DNA of 21,397 bases, taken from positions 1 to 21,397 of the forward strand of contig JAICSD010000012.1 in the NCBI GenBank assembly GCA_025937075.1, given 5' to 3'. Below are positions 6,657-16,754 of the stretch, piece after piece. The stretch comes from Vicinamibacteria bacterium. Lineage in GTDB: Bacteria > Acidobacteriota > Vicinamibacteria > Vicinamibacterales > 2-12-FULL-66-21. Both the position numbers and the translations under genes were made by a program. The first letter of the stretch is position 1, and the number at the start of each line of letters is the position of its first letter. The notes under the pieces are model-generated. The model ran no database searches and was not told the DNA's origin. It was given only the letters and a program-made list of their open reading frames with translations.

Positions 6657-6720
6657 GCGTGAACGTGTGGGTCTCCGTGTGCGTCAACGTGAGCCTGTGC
6701 CTGCAGGTGCGCGTCAACGC
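6657..6720. repeat. Three spaced copies of GCGT(C/G)AACG(T/C)
   Basis: GCGTGAACGT (6657-6666), GCGTCAACGT (6681-6690) and GCGTCAACGC (6711-6720) lie 24 and 30 bases apart. They sit in the gap between the redoxin-like gene and the PKS, with the last copy overlapping the redoxin 3' end. They could be binding sites upstream of the PKS or just compositional repetition. Further along (6568-6575 and 6604-6611) TCAGTTTC also occurs twice. No convincing promoter was found in this 182-base gap. Confidence 0.3.
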
Positions 6721-7088
6721 GCTTCACCCTGGCACTCCGGGCACTGGTGCCGGACGTGCTCGAGCCACTCGACGACTTCGGCGACGCTCGGAAGCGCGCG
6801 CGCAGGTTGTCCCGTCACGATGAACTGGATTTCTCCCCACCGATCCGCAATTACCACGGACGCCGGAGGCAGCCCGTCAATCGGATCCGCCGTCACGATC
6901 CATGCGGTATCGTGCTCCGCCACCGACTGCTGTTCGCGAAGCAGATCGGATGCGTACGGGGCGGCCGACCCATCCGTTGAAACCGTCACGAGCACGAGGT
7001 TCTTGTGCTGCCACAGATCCGCGTAGTGGAGGCGACAGCCGTCAACAGTGGTCACGCTGAACTGCGGGAGCTGATCGCCGCGGCGCAT
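6714..7088 (-). CDS. Small redoxin-like protein with C-terminal CPEC motif
   Basis: This is a 124-residue protein with a thioredoxin-fold look. It opens RRGDQLPQFSVTTVDGCRLHY, resembling the start of AhpC/TSA and Redoxin domains, continues NLVLVTVSTDGSA (30-42), and has the usual late VVIADRWGEI strand (78-87). The position where peroxiredoxins and TlpA proteins carry the reactive Cys reads STDGSAAPYAS, with no cysteine. A CxxC (CPEC, 116-119) instead ends the protein. Other cysteines: only Cys18. No signal peptide. I chose ATG 7088 because GGGAT lies five bases upstream; in-frame ATGs at 7097 and 7106 lack one. It follows the debranching-enzyme gene by 62 bases on the same strand and is probably cotranscribed. 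Function is unknown; a redox or metal-binding accessory role is a guess. Confidence 0.75.
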   Translation of the reverse strand: MRRGDQLPQFSVTTVDGCRLHYADLWQHKNLVLVTVSTDGSAAPYASDLLREQQSVAEHDTAWIVTADPIDGLPPASVVIADRWGEIQFIVTGQPARALPSVAEVVEWLEHVRHQCPECQGEAR

Positions 7089-7150
7089 GTATCCCATCCC
7101 GTACATTATTGCAGCGAGCCGCCGCGGATTGGTGAGGCGCAGGCCAGAAT

Positions 7151-9337
7151 TCAGCCCGCGGGCACCTGGTTGGTGCCGACACGGACGCTGAAGTCTCCCT
7201 GCTTGGCGCTCACGGAGGCGCGTGCCCCCGTGGTGCCCTGCTCGAATTCCAGATCCACCGTACCGCCCGGAACCGCAAGGCCCGCAAGCGTCAGGTCCTC
7301 GAGGAACGGCGGCAACATCGGCCGGTCCACGAGCAGCTCGCGCGTCGAAGGATTGAAACGCAGCCGGAGGCACGACTGCAGCAGCTGAAAGACGGCTCCG
7401 GCGGCCCACGCCTGCGGCGAGCAGGCAACGGGGTACAGCGTCGGTCCCTCCCCTGCCCGCCGGTGGAACCCGCAGAACAGTTCGGGAAGACGACGCGACT
7501 CGAGCCAGACGCTGGCGTCGAAGAGACCGGTGAGCGGCACCGACGTCAGATCGTCGAAGCCGTAGCGGGAGAACCCCGCGACGATCATGCCGTTGTCGTG
7601 CGGCCACACCGAGCCGTTGTGGTACGACATCGGGTTGTAGCGTGCTTCCGTCGACGCAACCGTCCGGATACCCCATCCGGAGAACATCTGCGGCGATGTG
7701 AGCAGCTCCGCAACCCGGCGCGCGCGGTCTCGCTGCGCAATCGCGCTGAACAGCACCTGACCGGAGTTCGACGTGCGCACGCGGCACGGCTGCTTGCGCC
7801 CGTCGAGCGCGATCGCGTAGCACGAAAGGTCCTCGCACCAGAACTGCTCCTCGAACGCCTGCCGCAGCTTCTCCGCGTCGCGCCGCAGGCGATCGGCCTG
7901 CGCCGGGTCGCCGAGCGCCGCAGCCAGGACGGCAGCCTGCCGCTTCGCTTCGAACACGTAGCCCTGCACCTCGCACAGGGCAATCGGCGGCTCCGCCAGC
8001 GTTCCGTCGGCGTGGAAGACCGAATCCTGCGAATCCTTCCATCCCTGCTGCACGAGCCCGGAGCTCGAGCGCCGCGAGTACTCGACGAAGCCGTCGCCGT
8101 CGGCATCGCCGTAGCGATCGATCCATTCGAGCGCACGCTCGACGTGCGGCCAGATCGTCCTGACGAACGCCAGGTCCGCGGTGCGCTCGTAGTACGCGCC
8201 GGCGAGCGCGACGAACAGCGGCGTCGCGTCGACGCTGCCGTAGTAGCGCCCGAACGGCACTTCGCCCACGCGCGCCATCTCGCTGAAGCGCGTCTCGTGC
8301 AGGATCTTGCCGGGCTCCGCGTCCTGCTCCACTTTGCACGAATCGGCCTGCGTCGCGGCGAGATAGCCGAGGACGCCGCGCGCGATCTGCGGGTTGATCC
8401 ACAGCAGCTGCAGCGCCGTGATGATGCCATCCCGTCCGAACGGTGTGGAGAACCACGGGACGCCCGCATACGGGTATTCGCCGTACGGCGTGTTCGCCAC
8501 GAGCATCCGGACGTCCGCAGCGGAGCGGCGCACCCACTGGTTGAAGCGCTCGCTCGAGGATTCGACGGTGGCGTACTGCGTGCGCGCGCCCTCGAGCGCC
8601 GCCAGCGCATCCGAGAGGGCCAGGTCGTACGCGCGCGGCGCCACTCGGCGCCCGGCCCGCTCGCAGCGGATGGAGAGCGACAGGCTGAGCGGATGCTGCG
8701 GCGGCAGATCGAATTCGAAGCGCGTCGACGCCGGACCGATCGCCGCGGGACGATCGCTCCAGTCGATGACGGTCCACCGATCCTCGCCGTCCAACCCGCG
8801 GTATCCAAGCCGCACGCTGCGATCTCCGAGATCCGTCGGCAGCATGGTGCCGCGGCGCTCACGGCGCATCCCGCGCACCTCGAAGATGTCGGCGAAGTCC
8901 GCTTCGTAATCGAACGTCAGGACGATGCGAACGGACGATTGTCCATAGTTCCAGAGCCGGATGCGTTCGTGCGAGGCGCCTTCCCAGATGAACCGGCCGC
9001 GGAACAGATGGACCAGGTCGCGGGCGAGCACCTGGTCAGGATCGGACAGCGGAATGTCGGGGTTCGTCAGGTCCGCGCCGAACAGCTCGTTGTCTTCCTT
9101 GACGCGCGCGCTGAGGAGCAGCAGCCGCTTGTCGTTCAGCCGCAGCCGGAACCGCGACAGATATCGCGTGCCCTCGTGATACACGCCGTGATCGCTCGAC
9201 CCCAGCGCGCCCATGTCGCCGTACAAGTCGAAGAGCGCGAAGGTGTCGCCGTGCTGGAGAACGAGGCGCTGTTCTCCGGCTTTCGACGCCGTGGCCAGGA
9301 TGTAGAACTGATCCTGAACCTGAATTACATCTTCCAT
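7151..9337 (-). CDS. Glycogen debranching-family enzyme (amylo-alpha-1,6-glucosidase-like)
   Basis: This 728-residue two-domain protein has an N-terminal beta-rich 'glycogen debranching N-terminal' domain (about 10-225; begins FYILATASKAGEQRLVLQHG and includes EGTRYLSRFRLRLND). An (alpha/alpha)6-barrel catalytic domain follows (about 260-690). Barrel landmarks are VPWFSTPFGRDGIITALQLL (293-312), GSVDATPLFV (367-376), QGWKDSQDSV (431-440) and SYHNGSVWPHDNG (571-583). These match the GDE C-terminal family that hydrolyses alpha-glucosidic bonds in glycogen or related oligosaccharides. It is cytoplasmic, with no signal peptide. The ATG at 9337 has GAGG seven bases upstream and overlaps the stop of the GT4 gene by 13 bases, showing translational coupling. 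The open frame continues upstream, but that part is the GT4 gene read in another frame. True substrate (glycogen, sucrose-like or glucosyl-glycerate) is not decided by sequence. Confidence 0.9.
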   Translation of the reverse strand: MEDVIQVQDQFYILATASKAGEQRLVLQHGDTFALFDLYGDMGALGSSDHGVYHEGTRYLSRFRLRLNDKRLLLLSARVKEDNELFGADLTNPDIPLSDPDQVLARDLVHLFRGRFIWEGASHERIRLWNYGQSSVRIVLTFDYEADFADIFEVRGMRRERRGTMLPTDLGDRSVRLGYRGLDGEDRWTVIDWSDRPAAIGPASTRFEFDLPPQHPLSLSLSIRCERAGRRVAPRAYDLALSDALAALEGARTQYATVESSSERFNQWVRRSAADVRMLVANTPYGEYPYAGVPWFSTPFGRDGIITALQLLWINPQIARGVLGYLAATQADSCKVEQDAEPGKILHETRFSEMARVGEVPFGRYYGSVDATPLFVALAGAYYERTADLAFVRTIWPHVERALEWIDRYGDADGDGFVEYSRRSSSGLVQQGWKDSQDSVFHADGTLAEPPIALCEVQGYVFEAKRQAAVLAAALGDPAQADRLRRDAEKLRQAFEEQFWCEDLSCYAIALDGRKQPCRVRTSNSGQVLFSAIAQRDRARRVAELLTSPQMFSGWGIRTVASTEARYNPMSYHNGSVWPHDNGMIVAGFSRYGFDDLTSVPLTGLFDASVWLESRRLPELFCGFHRRAGEGPTLYPVACSPQAWAAGAVFQLLQSCLRLRFNPSTRELLVDRPMLPPFLEDLTLAGLAVPGGTVDLEFEQGTTGARASVSAKQGDFSVRVGTNQVPAG

Positions 9338-10416
9338 GCATCGCCTCGGCCGGGTGCATGGCTCTCGAGCTCCTCGGCGGCGGTCCACGCGGCAGACGAG
9401 ACGCTGCGCGTGAGCGCGCGCTCGTAGACGCGCACGTACCCCTCCATCATCCGCTCGCACGAGAACCGCTCGTCGGCCCACGCGCGGCACGAGTCGGGTG
9501 CAATCGGAGAGGACGCCGCACGGAATGCCATCTCCTCGACATCGGCGCAAATCCAGCCGCTGACATCGTTCTTGACGATCTCCGGAACCGACCCGCCGTC
9601 GAAGGCGATCACCGGCGTGCCGCACGCCATCGCCTCGATCATGACGAGGCCGAATGGCTCGTTCCACTGAATCGGAAACAGGAGCGCCCGTGCGCGCGCG
9701 AGCAGCTCGTTCTTTTGGGCGGGGCCGGCCTCCCCGACGTATTGGACGTCACCGCCGAGCCGCGGCGCGACCTCCTTCTCCCAGTACTCGTGAAACACCG
9801 GTTGAATTTCGCCGGCGAGCTTCAGCGGCAGGCCCGCCCTGCGGGCCGCGTCGATCGCGAGATGCGGCCCCTTGCAGGGTGCCATGCGGCCGAGGAACGC
9901 GAGATAGTCGTCCTTCTGACGCTGAAAAGTGTACTGCTCGAGCGGAAGCCCGTGATGCACGACGTGGATGCCGCGCATCGGTTCCTGCTTCGCCTGAAAC
10001 GCGCTGATGGCAACGTACTGCATGTCGGGATAGCGCCGGTACTGCTCGCTGAGCACGGGCTCGTGCGGATGATGCAGCGTGTGCACCATGGGCACGTCGA
10101 TGAACGTCGACAGCGGCACGCCGACGATATCGTTCACGTGAATCACGTCGGCGGTGCGCGCCGCATCCCGGATCGCCCACGCGGTGTGATCGGCATTGAG
10201 CAGATGGGCCGAAGCCGGATCCTTGATGGGCCACTGCGCGCGGCGGTAACGCCACTTCACTTCGGCGCGGACGCGCGAATCGCCGTTCGCGTACACGGTG
10301 ACGCGATGGCCCGCGTCCGTCAGCGCTTCGGCCAGATGAGCAATGAACAATTCCGTGCCGCCGTATGCCATGGGCGGGACCGGAATGAATGGTGGAGCAA
10401 TCAAAGCGATATGCAA
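9325..10416 (-). CDS. GT4-family glycosyltransferase (GT-B fold)
   Basis: This is a retaining glycosyltransferase of family 4, 363 residues, probably using a nucleotide-sugar donor in the cytoplasm. The N-terminal Rossmann half begins HIALIAPPFIPVPPMAYGGT with the glycine loop AYGGTE (17-22). The C-terminal half contains YLAFLGRMAPCKG (171-183), the nucleotide-binding EPFGLVMIE (Glu253 and Glu261, the EX7E motif), and ACGTPVIAFDGGSVPEIV (264-281). The start is TTG at 10416: GGAGG lies nine bases upstream and the protein then begins directly on the first beta strand. A GTG at 10446 would add ten residues (SCTLRRISTL) and place the GGAGG inside the gene. The 3' end overlaps the debranching-enzyme start by 13 bases. 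The pair may build or remodel a storage or compatible-solute glucan; this is inferred from neighbourhood. Confidence 0.9.
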   Translation of the reverse strand: MHIALIAPPFIPVPPMAYGGTELFIAHLAEALTDAGHRVTVYANGDSRVRAEVKWRYRRAQWPIKDPASAHLLNADHTAWAIRDAARTADVIHVNDIVGVPLSTFIDVPMVHTLHHPHEPVLSEQYRRYPDMQYVAISAFQAKQEPMRGIHVVHHGLPLEQYTFQRQKDDYLAFLGRMAPCKGPHLAIDAARRAGLPLKLAGEIQPVFHEYWEKEVAPRLGGDVQYVGEAGPAQKNELLARARALLFPIQWNEPFGLVMIEAMACGTPVIAFDGGSVPEIVKNDVSGWICADVEEMAFRAASSPIAPDSCRAWADERFSCERMMEGYVRVYERALTRSVSSAAWTAAEELESHAPGRGDAWKM

Positions 10417-10490
10417 GGTAGAAATCCTCCGCAATGTGCACGACACTCCGAGACATCAAGATTCTTGCCAGCCAACGGACGGAAATCCCT

Positions 10491-10525
10491 GCTACTGGCG
10501 AGGTCGTAGCTCTGGCGTTCGCTAC
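10491..10525. repeat. Alternating GCTAC / GTAGC / GCTAC inverted repeats in a divergent promoter region
   Basis: GCTAC (10491-10495), GTAGC (10506-10510) and GCTAC (10521-10525) are spaced exactly ten bases apart, so the middle arm can pair with either neighbour. CTGGCG also occurs twice (10495-10500, 10512-10517) in step with the arms. The block lies in the 202-base gap between the divergent GT4 and cytochrome genes and could be an operator array or a pair of exclusive hairpins. No clear -35/-10 pair was seen in this gap. Confidence 0.35.
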
Positions 10526-10618
10526 ACATTGCCGGCCATTCGAGACAGCGACCACGGCGACGGGAACGCCGACGCCGGCTCCGTCATCTGATGGGGAGAA
10601 TCGAAACGGAGTTCATCG

Positions 10619-11944
10619 ATGCGACTCGTTGCTGCGCTTCTCCTCTCGGCATCCGTTGCCGTCGCCCTCACCGCCCGCAGTTCCTCCGACGACAAGCCAC
10701 CGCAGCCGCCGCGAACGTTCGATGACGTCATTCGCCACAATGGCGAACGCATGATCGAAGAGGGCCGGCGTATCTTTCGCTTCGATACGTTCGGCGACGA
10801 AGCGTTCTGGGGCGACACGCTGAAGCTGCACACGGCGATCGAGGGCGCGCAGCACGGGGGCGTTGGCCCCGGCGTCAGTCCTGCCACGGCGCTCGCGGTC
10901 GGATTGAAAGTGGATGCGGACGCGCTGTCGCCGAGCGTGCTCGACGCGATTACGCACGGCCGTGTGCACCTGAACGATCCGGCCGTCACGCTCGCCCTCC
11001 TCGACGCGAACGCCGTCGTCGGGGTCACGGGGCACCGCGCGGCGGACGGGAGCCTCAGCTCGATCGGCATTCAATGCGCGCTCTGTCATTCGACGGTCGA
11101 CGATTCCGTTGTCCCGGGTATCGGCCGCAGGCTCGATGGCTGGCCGAATCGGGATCTGAACGTCGGCGCAATCATCGCGTTGTCGCCCGATCTGAGCGCC
11201 GTCGCCAACCTGCTGCAGACGGATCAGCAGACCGTCCGGGCTGTCCTGAACAGTTGGGGCCCCGGCAAGTTCGACGCGCAGCTGTTCCTCGACGGCAAGG
11301 CGTTCCGGCCCGATGGCAAATCCGCGGCCACGCTGCTTCCCGCGGCATTCGGACTCGCGGGTGTGAACCTCCATACGTATACCGGATGGGGCGGCGTGCC
11401 GCACTGGAACGCGTTCGTCGCGAATCTGGAGATGCACGGCAGTGGCACCTTCGTCGACGCGCGGCTCGAGGATCCGAATCAATTCCCAGTCGCCGCGCGT
11501 GCGGGGTTTTCCAACGTGCGAAACGATCCGGATCTGATCACCTCGAAGCTTCCGGCGCTGCAGTTCTATCAGTTGTCGATTCCCGCGCCGCGTCCTGCGC
11601 ACGGCACGTTCGACCCGAACGCCGCCGCACGCGGCAAGGCGGTGTTCAATGGCGCCGGCGGCTGCGCGACCTGCCACGTCCCGCCTATCTTCACGGAGCC
11701 TGGCTGGAACATGCACACGGCGGCCGAGATCGGCATCGACGATTTCCAGTCGTCGCGATCGCCGGACCACCGCTACCGCACGACCCCGCTCGCGGGCCTC
11801 TTTACGCGGCAGAAGGGTGGGTTCTACCACGACGGACGGTTCGCGACGCTTCGGGCCGTCGTCGACCACTACGATCAGTTCTTCGGCCTGAAGCTCAGCG
11901 AGCAGGCCAAGGCGGATCTGATCGAGTATCTGAAGTCCCTGTAG
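10619..11944 (+). CDS. Exported di-heme c-type cytochrome (cytochrome c peroxidase/MauG-related)
   Basis: This 441-residue protein would be exported and bind two c-type hemes in the periplasm. A short signal peptide (MRLVAALLLSASVAVALTA) leads a Pro-rich linker. Heme sites are CALCH (Cys153, Cys156, His157) and CATCH (Cys349, Cys352, His353). The C-terminal GGFYHDGRFATLRAVVDHYD (400-419) is the distinctive box of the bacterial cytochrome c peroxidase/MauG group. The ~150-residue region before the first heme (GRRIFRFDTFGDEAFWGD at 49-66) is longer than in classic CcpA, whose first CxxCH lies much nearer the N-terminus. The ATG at 10619 has GGAG about eight bases upstream. It converges on the phospholipase D gene with 15 bases between stops. 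A peroxidase or electron-carrier role is inferred; activity cannot be told. Confidence 0.9.
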   Translation: MRLVAALLLSASVAVALTARSSSDDKPPQPPRTFDDVIRHNGERMIEEGRRIFRFDTFGDEAFWGDTLKLHTAIEGAQHGGVGPGVSPATALAVGLKVDADALSPSVLDAITHGRVHLNDPAVTLALLDANAVVGVTGHRAADGSLSSIGIQCALCHSTVDDSVVPGIGRRLDGWPNRDLNVGAIIALSPDLSAVANLLQTDQQTVRAVLNSWGPGKFDAQLFLDGKAFRPDGKSAATLLPAAFGLAGVNLHTYTGWGGVPHWNAFVANLEMHGSGTFVDARLEDPNQFPVAARAGFSNVRNDPDLITSKLPALQFYQLSIPAPRPAHGTFDPNAAARGKAVFNGAGGCATCHVPPIFTEPGWNMHTAAEIGIDDFQSSRSPDHRYRTTPLAGLFTRQKGGFYHDGRFATLRAVVDHYDQFFGLKLSEQAKADLIEYLKSL

Positions 11945-11963
11945 CGAGGAATTCTCCGGCTAC
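11941..11963. terminator. Inverted repeat carrying both stop codons of two convergent genes
   Basis: GTAGC (11941-11945) and GCTAC (11959-11963) form a 5-bp stem with a smaller GGA/TCC stem inside. The TAG in the left arm ends the cytochrome gene and the TAG on the minus strand of the right arm ends the phospholipase D gene. It may be a bidirectional terminator, but the stem is short and no T-tract follows. Confidence 0.3.
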
Positions 11964-13447
11964 TGAGATTCCCGGGCATCGCGTTCGTGGCGGGCGCCTT
12001 CCGGGCGCGCGACCCTTCCCCTCTTCAGCGCCGCTCCCCGGAACAGGAGCGCGGCAGCAAACCATGCGGCAATGAACGCAACCGGGTAGCCGAAACCCCG
12101 TGGAAACGTGACGATGAGCGCGGCGATGCCGAGCAGGAGCAGCCCCGCGATCATCGCGATGTGTGCCTCCACGGGCTCGAGCACCCGGCGATTCGTAATC
12201 GCAGCGGTCACGGTGTTGCCGATGCGCACCGCGCCCGTCATCGCACGCCCGCTGCTTCCGCCGGAGCGCGGGCGCGGCGCGCCGCGGGACAGGTCCGGCG
12301 CCCTGACGCGGTTGCGGGCATCGAGCACGACCTCCGTCGCCTTCGTGAGATCCGCGAGGAACATCGCCTCGACCTCGCCCGCGAAGGGCTCGTTCTCCAC
12401 GATGACGTCGAGCTCGCGATTCCCCATCCAGCTCGCGAGGTTCAGGTTCGTCGATCCGACGCGCGCCCAGCGGCCGTCTGCCACGGCCGTCTTCGCGTGG
12501 AGCATCGAGCCGTTCCACTCGAAGACGCGAACGCCGGCTTCGAGCAGCGGACGGTAGCCGGCGCGCGAGAACAGCCGCACCAGAGGGATGTCGGACGCTC
12601 CAGGGACGAGCAGTCTGACGTCCACGCCGTCGCGCGCCGCCGCGCAGAGCGCCTGCACGTACGGCGTCGTGCCGGCAAAGTACGCGTCCGTGAGCCACAG
12701 CGTGCCCCTCGCCATCGCCGCGACGAGCTGATCGACGCGAAACAACCCCGCCGTGTTGGGCACCGTCGCGACCACACGAACGGAGATGTCGCCGGCAGGT
12801 GACTGGCGATCGGAGAGCGGAGGCGTCTCCTCGAGCGTGACGGGCTCGCCTGCCGCCGACCAGGCATCCGCGAACGCGCGCTCGCAGTCTTCGACGGCTG
12901 GCCCGCGCAGCTCGATGCCCGTGTCTCGCCACGGCTCGAAGCCGCGGGATGGATCGCCCACCCATGCCTCGCCGACGCACAACCCGGTGACGAACGCAAC
13001 CGACCGATCGACGGAGATCATCTTGCGATGATCGCGGCTCAGCCACCCGAGCGGGCGATCGAACCGCGGAGGGTTGTAGCAACGCACCGCGACCCCTCCC
13101 GCTCGCAAGCGGTTCCAGAACGCGCGCGATGTCTTGCCGAACCCTCCCATCCAGTCGTACAGCAGCCGGACCGTGACGCCTTCGCGCGCCTTCGCCAGCA
13201 GCGCGTCGGCGAAACGACGGCCCTGCTCGTCTTCGTGGACGATGTACATCTCGAAGTGGATCGTCCGGCGCGCAGACCGAATCGCGTCGAGCCAACGCGG
13301 GTAGTTCTCGTCGGCGTCCCGCAGCAGCGTGACGCTGTTGTGGTCGCGTAAAGGGGCGCCGGATGCGCGGGAGAACGCTTGATCGGCGAGCTGCCGGACG
13401 AGGAGCGTCCCTGCGGGATCCGTCGAGGTGAGTGCGCTGCGGACCAT
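11960..13447 (-). CDS. Cardiolipin synthase-like phospholipase D family protein with C-terminal membrane hairpin
   Basis: This 495-residue member of the phospholipase D superfamily has two HKD motifs. The first is His140-Lys142-Asp147 in [11 protein letters not shown], followed by VAFVTG. The second is His317-Lys319-Asp324 in LHAKTAVAD, followed by [10 protein letters not shown]. Spacing and the [20 protein letters not shown] region (64-83) fit bacterial cardiolipin synthases of the ClsB/ClsC sort, which join phosphatidylglycerol with another phospholipid at the inner membrane. The membrane segments are odd: none at the N-terminus, but two hydrophobic helices at about 427-446 and 454-470 after an Arg/Gly/Ser linker, with a basic tail. 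ATG 13447 is the start, lying 36 bases after the copper ATPase stop, so cotranscription is plausible. Phosphatidyl transfer is inferred from family; other PLD reactions are possible. Confidence 0.87.
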   Translation of the reverse strand: MVRSALTSTDPAGTLLVRQLADQAFSRASGAPLRDHNSVTLLRDADENYPRWLDAIRSARRTIHFEMYIVHEDEQGRRFADALLAKAREGVTVRLLYDWMGGFGKTSRAFWNRLRAGGVAVRCYNPPRFDRPLGWLSRDHRKMISVDRSVAFVTGLCVGEAWVGDPSRGFEPWRDTGIELRGPAVEDCERAFADAWSAAGEPVTLEETPPLSDRQSPAGDISVRVVATVPNTAGLFRVDQLVAAMARGTLWLTDAYFAGTTPYVQALCAAARDGVDVRLLVPGASDIPLVRLFSRAGYRPLLEAGVRVFEWNGSMLHAKTAVADGRWARVGSTNLNLASWMGNRELDVIVENEPFAGEVEAMFLADLTKATEVVLDARNRVRAPDLSRGAPRPRSGGSSGRAMTGAVRIGNTVTAAITNRRVLEPVEAHIAMIAGLLLLGIAALIVTFPRGFGYPVAFIAAWFAAALLFRGAALKRGRVARPEGARHERDARESQ

Positions 13448-13483
13448 CGCTCGTCGGCCTTGCTCGTGTGGCAGCCCTCGATA

Positions 13484-15910
<2,427 letters not shown>

Positions 15911-15950
15911 CGCAGATCCCATCATATCCAGCCGGTGTAAGCTGTTCCTC

Positions 15951-16748
15951 ATGGACGTTCTCGATAATTTCAAAGCGGCGCAGCGCGCCGGCTGGGCGCA
16001 CTTCGCGCCGCTCGCAGCGATGACGACGGTGACCGCGGCGCGCCTCGTGAAGCACGCGGGCATCGAGCCGGGCAATCGCGTGCTGGATGTGGCCTGCGGA
16101 ACCGGTGTCGTGTCGGTCACGGCGGCGCGTCTTGGCGCGCACGTAAGCGGTCTGGACCTGACGCCGGAATTGCTTGCCGTCGCACGGGACAACGCGCGCA
16201 TCGCGGGCGTCACAATCGAGTTCCAGGAAGGCGACGTCGAGAAGCTCCCCTTTCCCGACGGCACGTTCGACGTCGTCGTCAGCCAGTTCGGTCACATGTT
16301 CGCGCCGCGTGCGGACGTCGCCACGGCAGAAATGCTGCGCGTCCTGAAGAAGGGCGGCACGATCGCCTTCTCGACATGGCCGCCCGAGCTGTGCGTGGGC
16401 CGGCTGTTCGCGCTCGCCGGCAGCTACATGCCGCCGCCCCCGCCTGGCATCTCGCCGCCGCCGCAGTGGGGCGATCCCGCGATCGTACGCGAGAGACTCG
16501 GGACCGCCGTGCGCGATCTCGTGTTCGAACGCGACATCATGCTCGCGCCAGCCCTGAGCCCGGCGCACAATCGCGAGCTGACCGAGCGGACCGCCGGGCC
16601 GCTCATCAAGCTCGTGGAAGGACTCTCCAGCACCGATCCGCAGAAGCTCGCGGACTTCCGGAAGGCATTCGACGAGCTGACGTCGAAGTATTTCGATGGA
16701 AACGTCGTTCGCCAGGGATACCTGCTGACGCGAGCGACGAAAGCGTGA
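15951..16748 (+). CDS. Class I SAM-dependent methyltransferase (UbiE/Methyltransf_11 type)
   Basis: This 265-residue soluble methyltransferase has the Rossmann SAM site. Motif I is [13 protein letters not shown] (44-56), the acidic loop is GLDLTPE (67-73), motif II is [18 protein letters not shown] (93-110), and motif III surrounds [13 protein letters not shown] (131-143). An unusual proline run ([17 protein letters not shown], 159-175) forms a loop near the substrate side. The substrate is unknown; relatives act on quinones, small molecules or arsenic, but the cysteines needed for arsenite methylation are missing. ATG 15951 is chosen because the first residues [10 protein letters not shown] start a normal N-terminal helix. 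The gene has no Shine-Dalgarno and lies 40 bases from the divergent copper ATPase, so it may be leaderless (TGTAAG at 15936-15941 is a weak -10 candidate). It converges with the next gene, six bases between stops. Confidence 0.88.
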   Translation: MDVLDNFKAAQRAGWAHFAPLAAMTTVTAARLVKHAGIEPGNRVLDVACGTGVVSVTAARLGAHVSGLDLTPELLAVARDNARIAGVTIEFQEGDVEKLPFPDGTFDVVVSQFGHMFAPRADVATAEMLRVLKKGGTIAFSTWPPELCVGRLFALAGSYMPPPPPGISPPPQWGDPAIVRERLGTAVRDLVFERDIMLAPALSPAHNRELTERTAGPLIKLVEGLSSTDPQKLADFRKAFDELTSKYFDGNVVRQGYLLTRATKA

Positions 16749-16754
16749 GCGGAA

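Noticed and set aside
7463..9427. Long open frame on the plus strand opposite the debranching enzyme
   Set aside because: The opposite strand has an unmistakable conserved enzyme over the same bases. The plus-strand product is a low-complexity Arg-rich shadow.
6714..10416. PKS, GT4 and debranching genes as one glycolipid gene cluster
   Set aside because: They share a strand, but a 182-base gap separates the redoxin gene from the PKS and no shared motif links the enzymes, so a common pathway is not supported.
15911..16264. N-terminal extension of the copper ATPase
   Set aside because: The open frame continues upstream but runs across the divergent methyltransferase. The YHS domain begins shortly after ATG 15910, which has a ribosome site.
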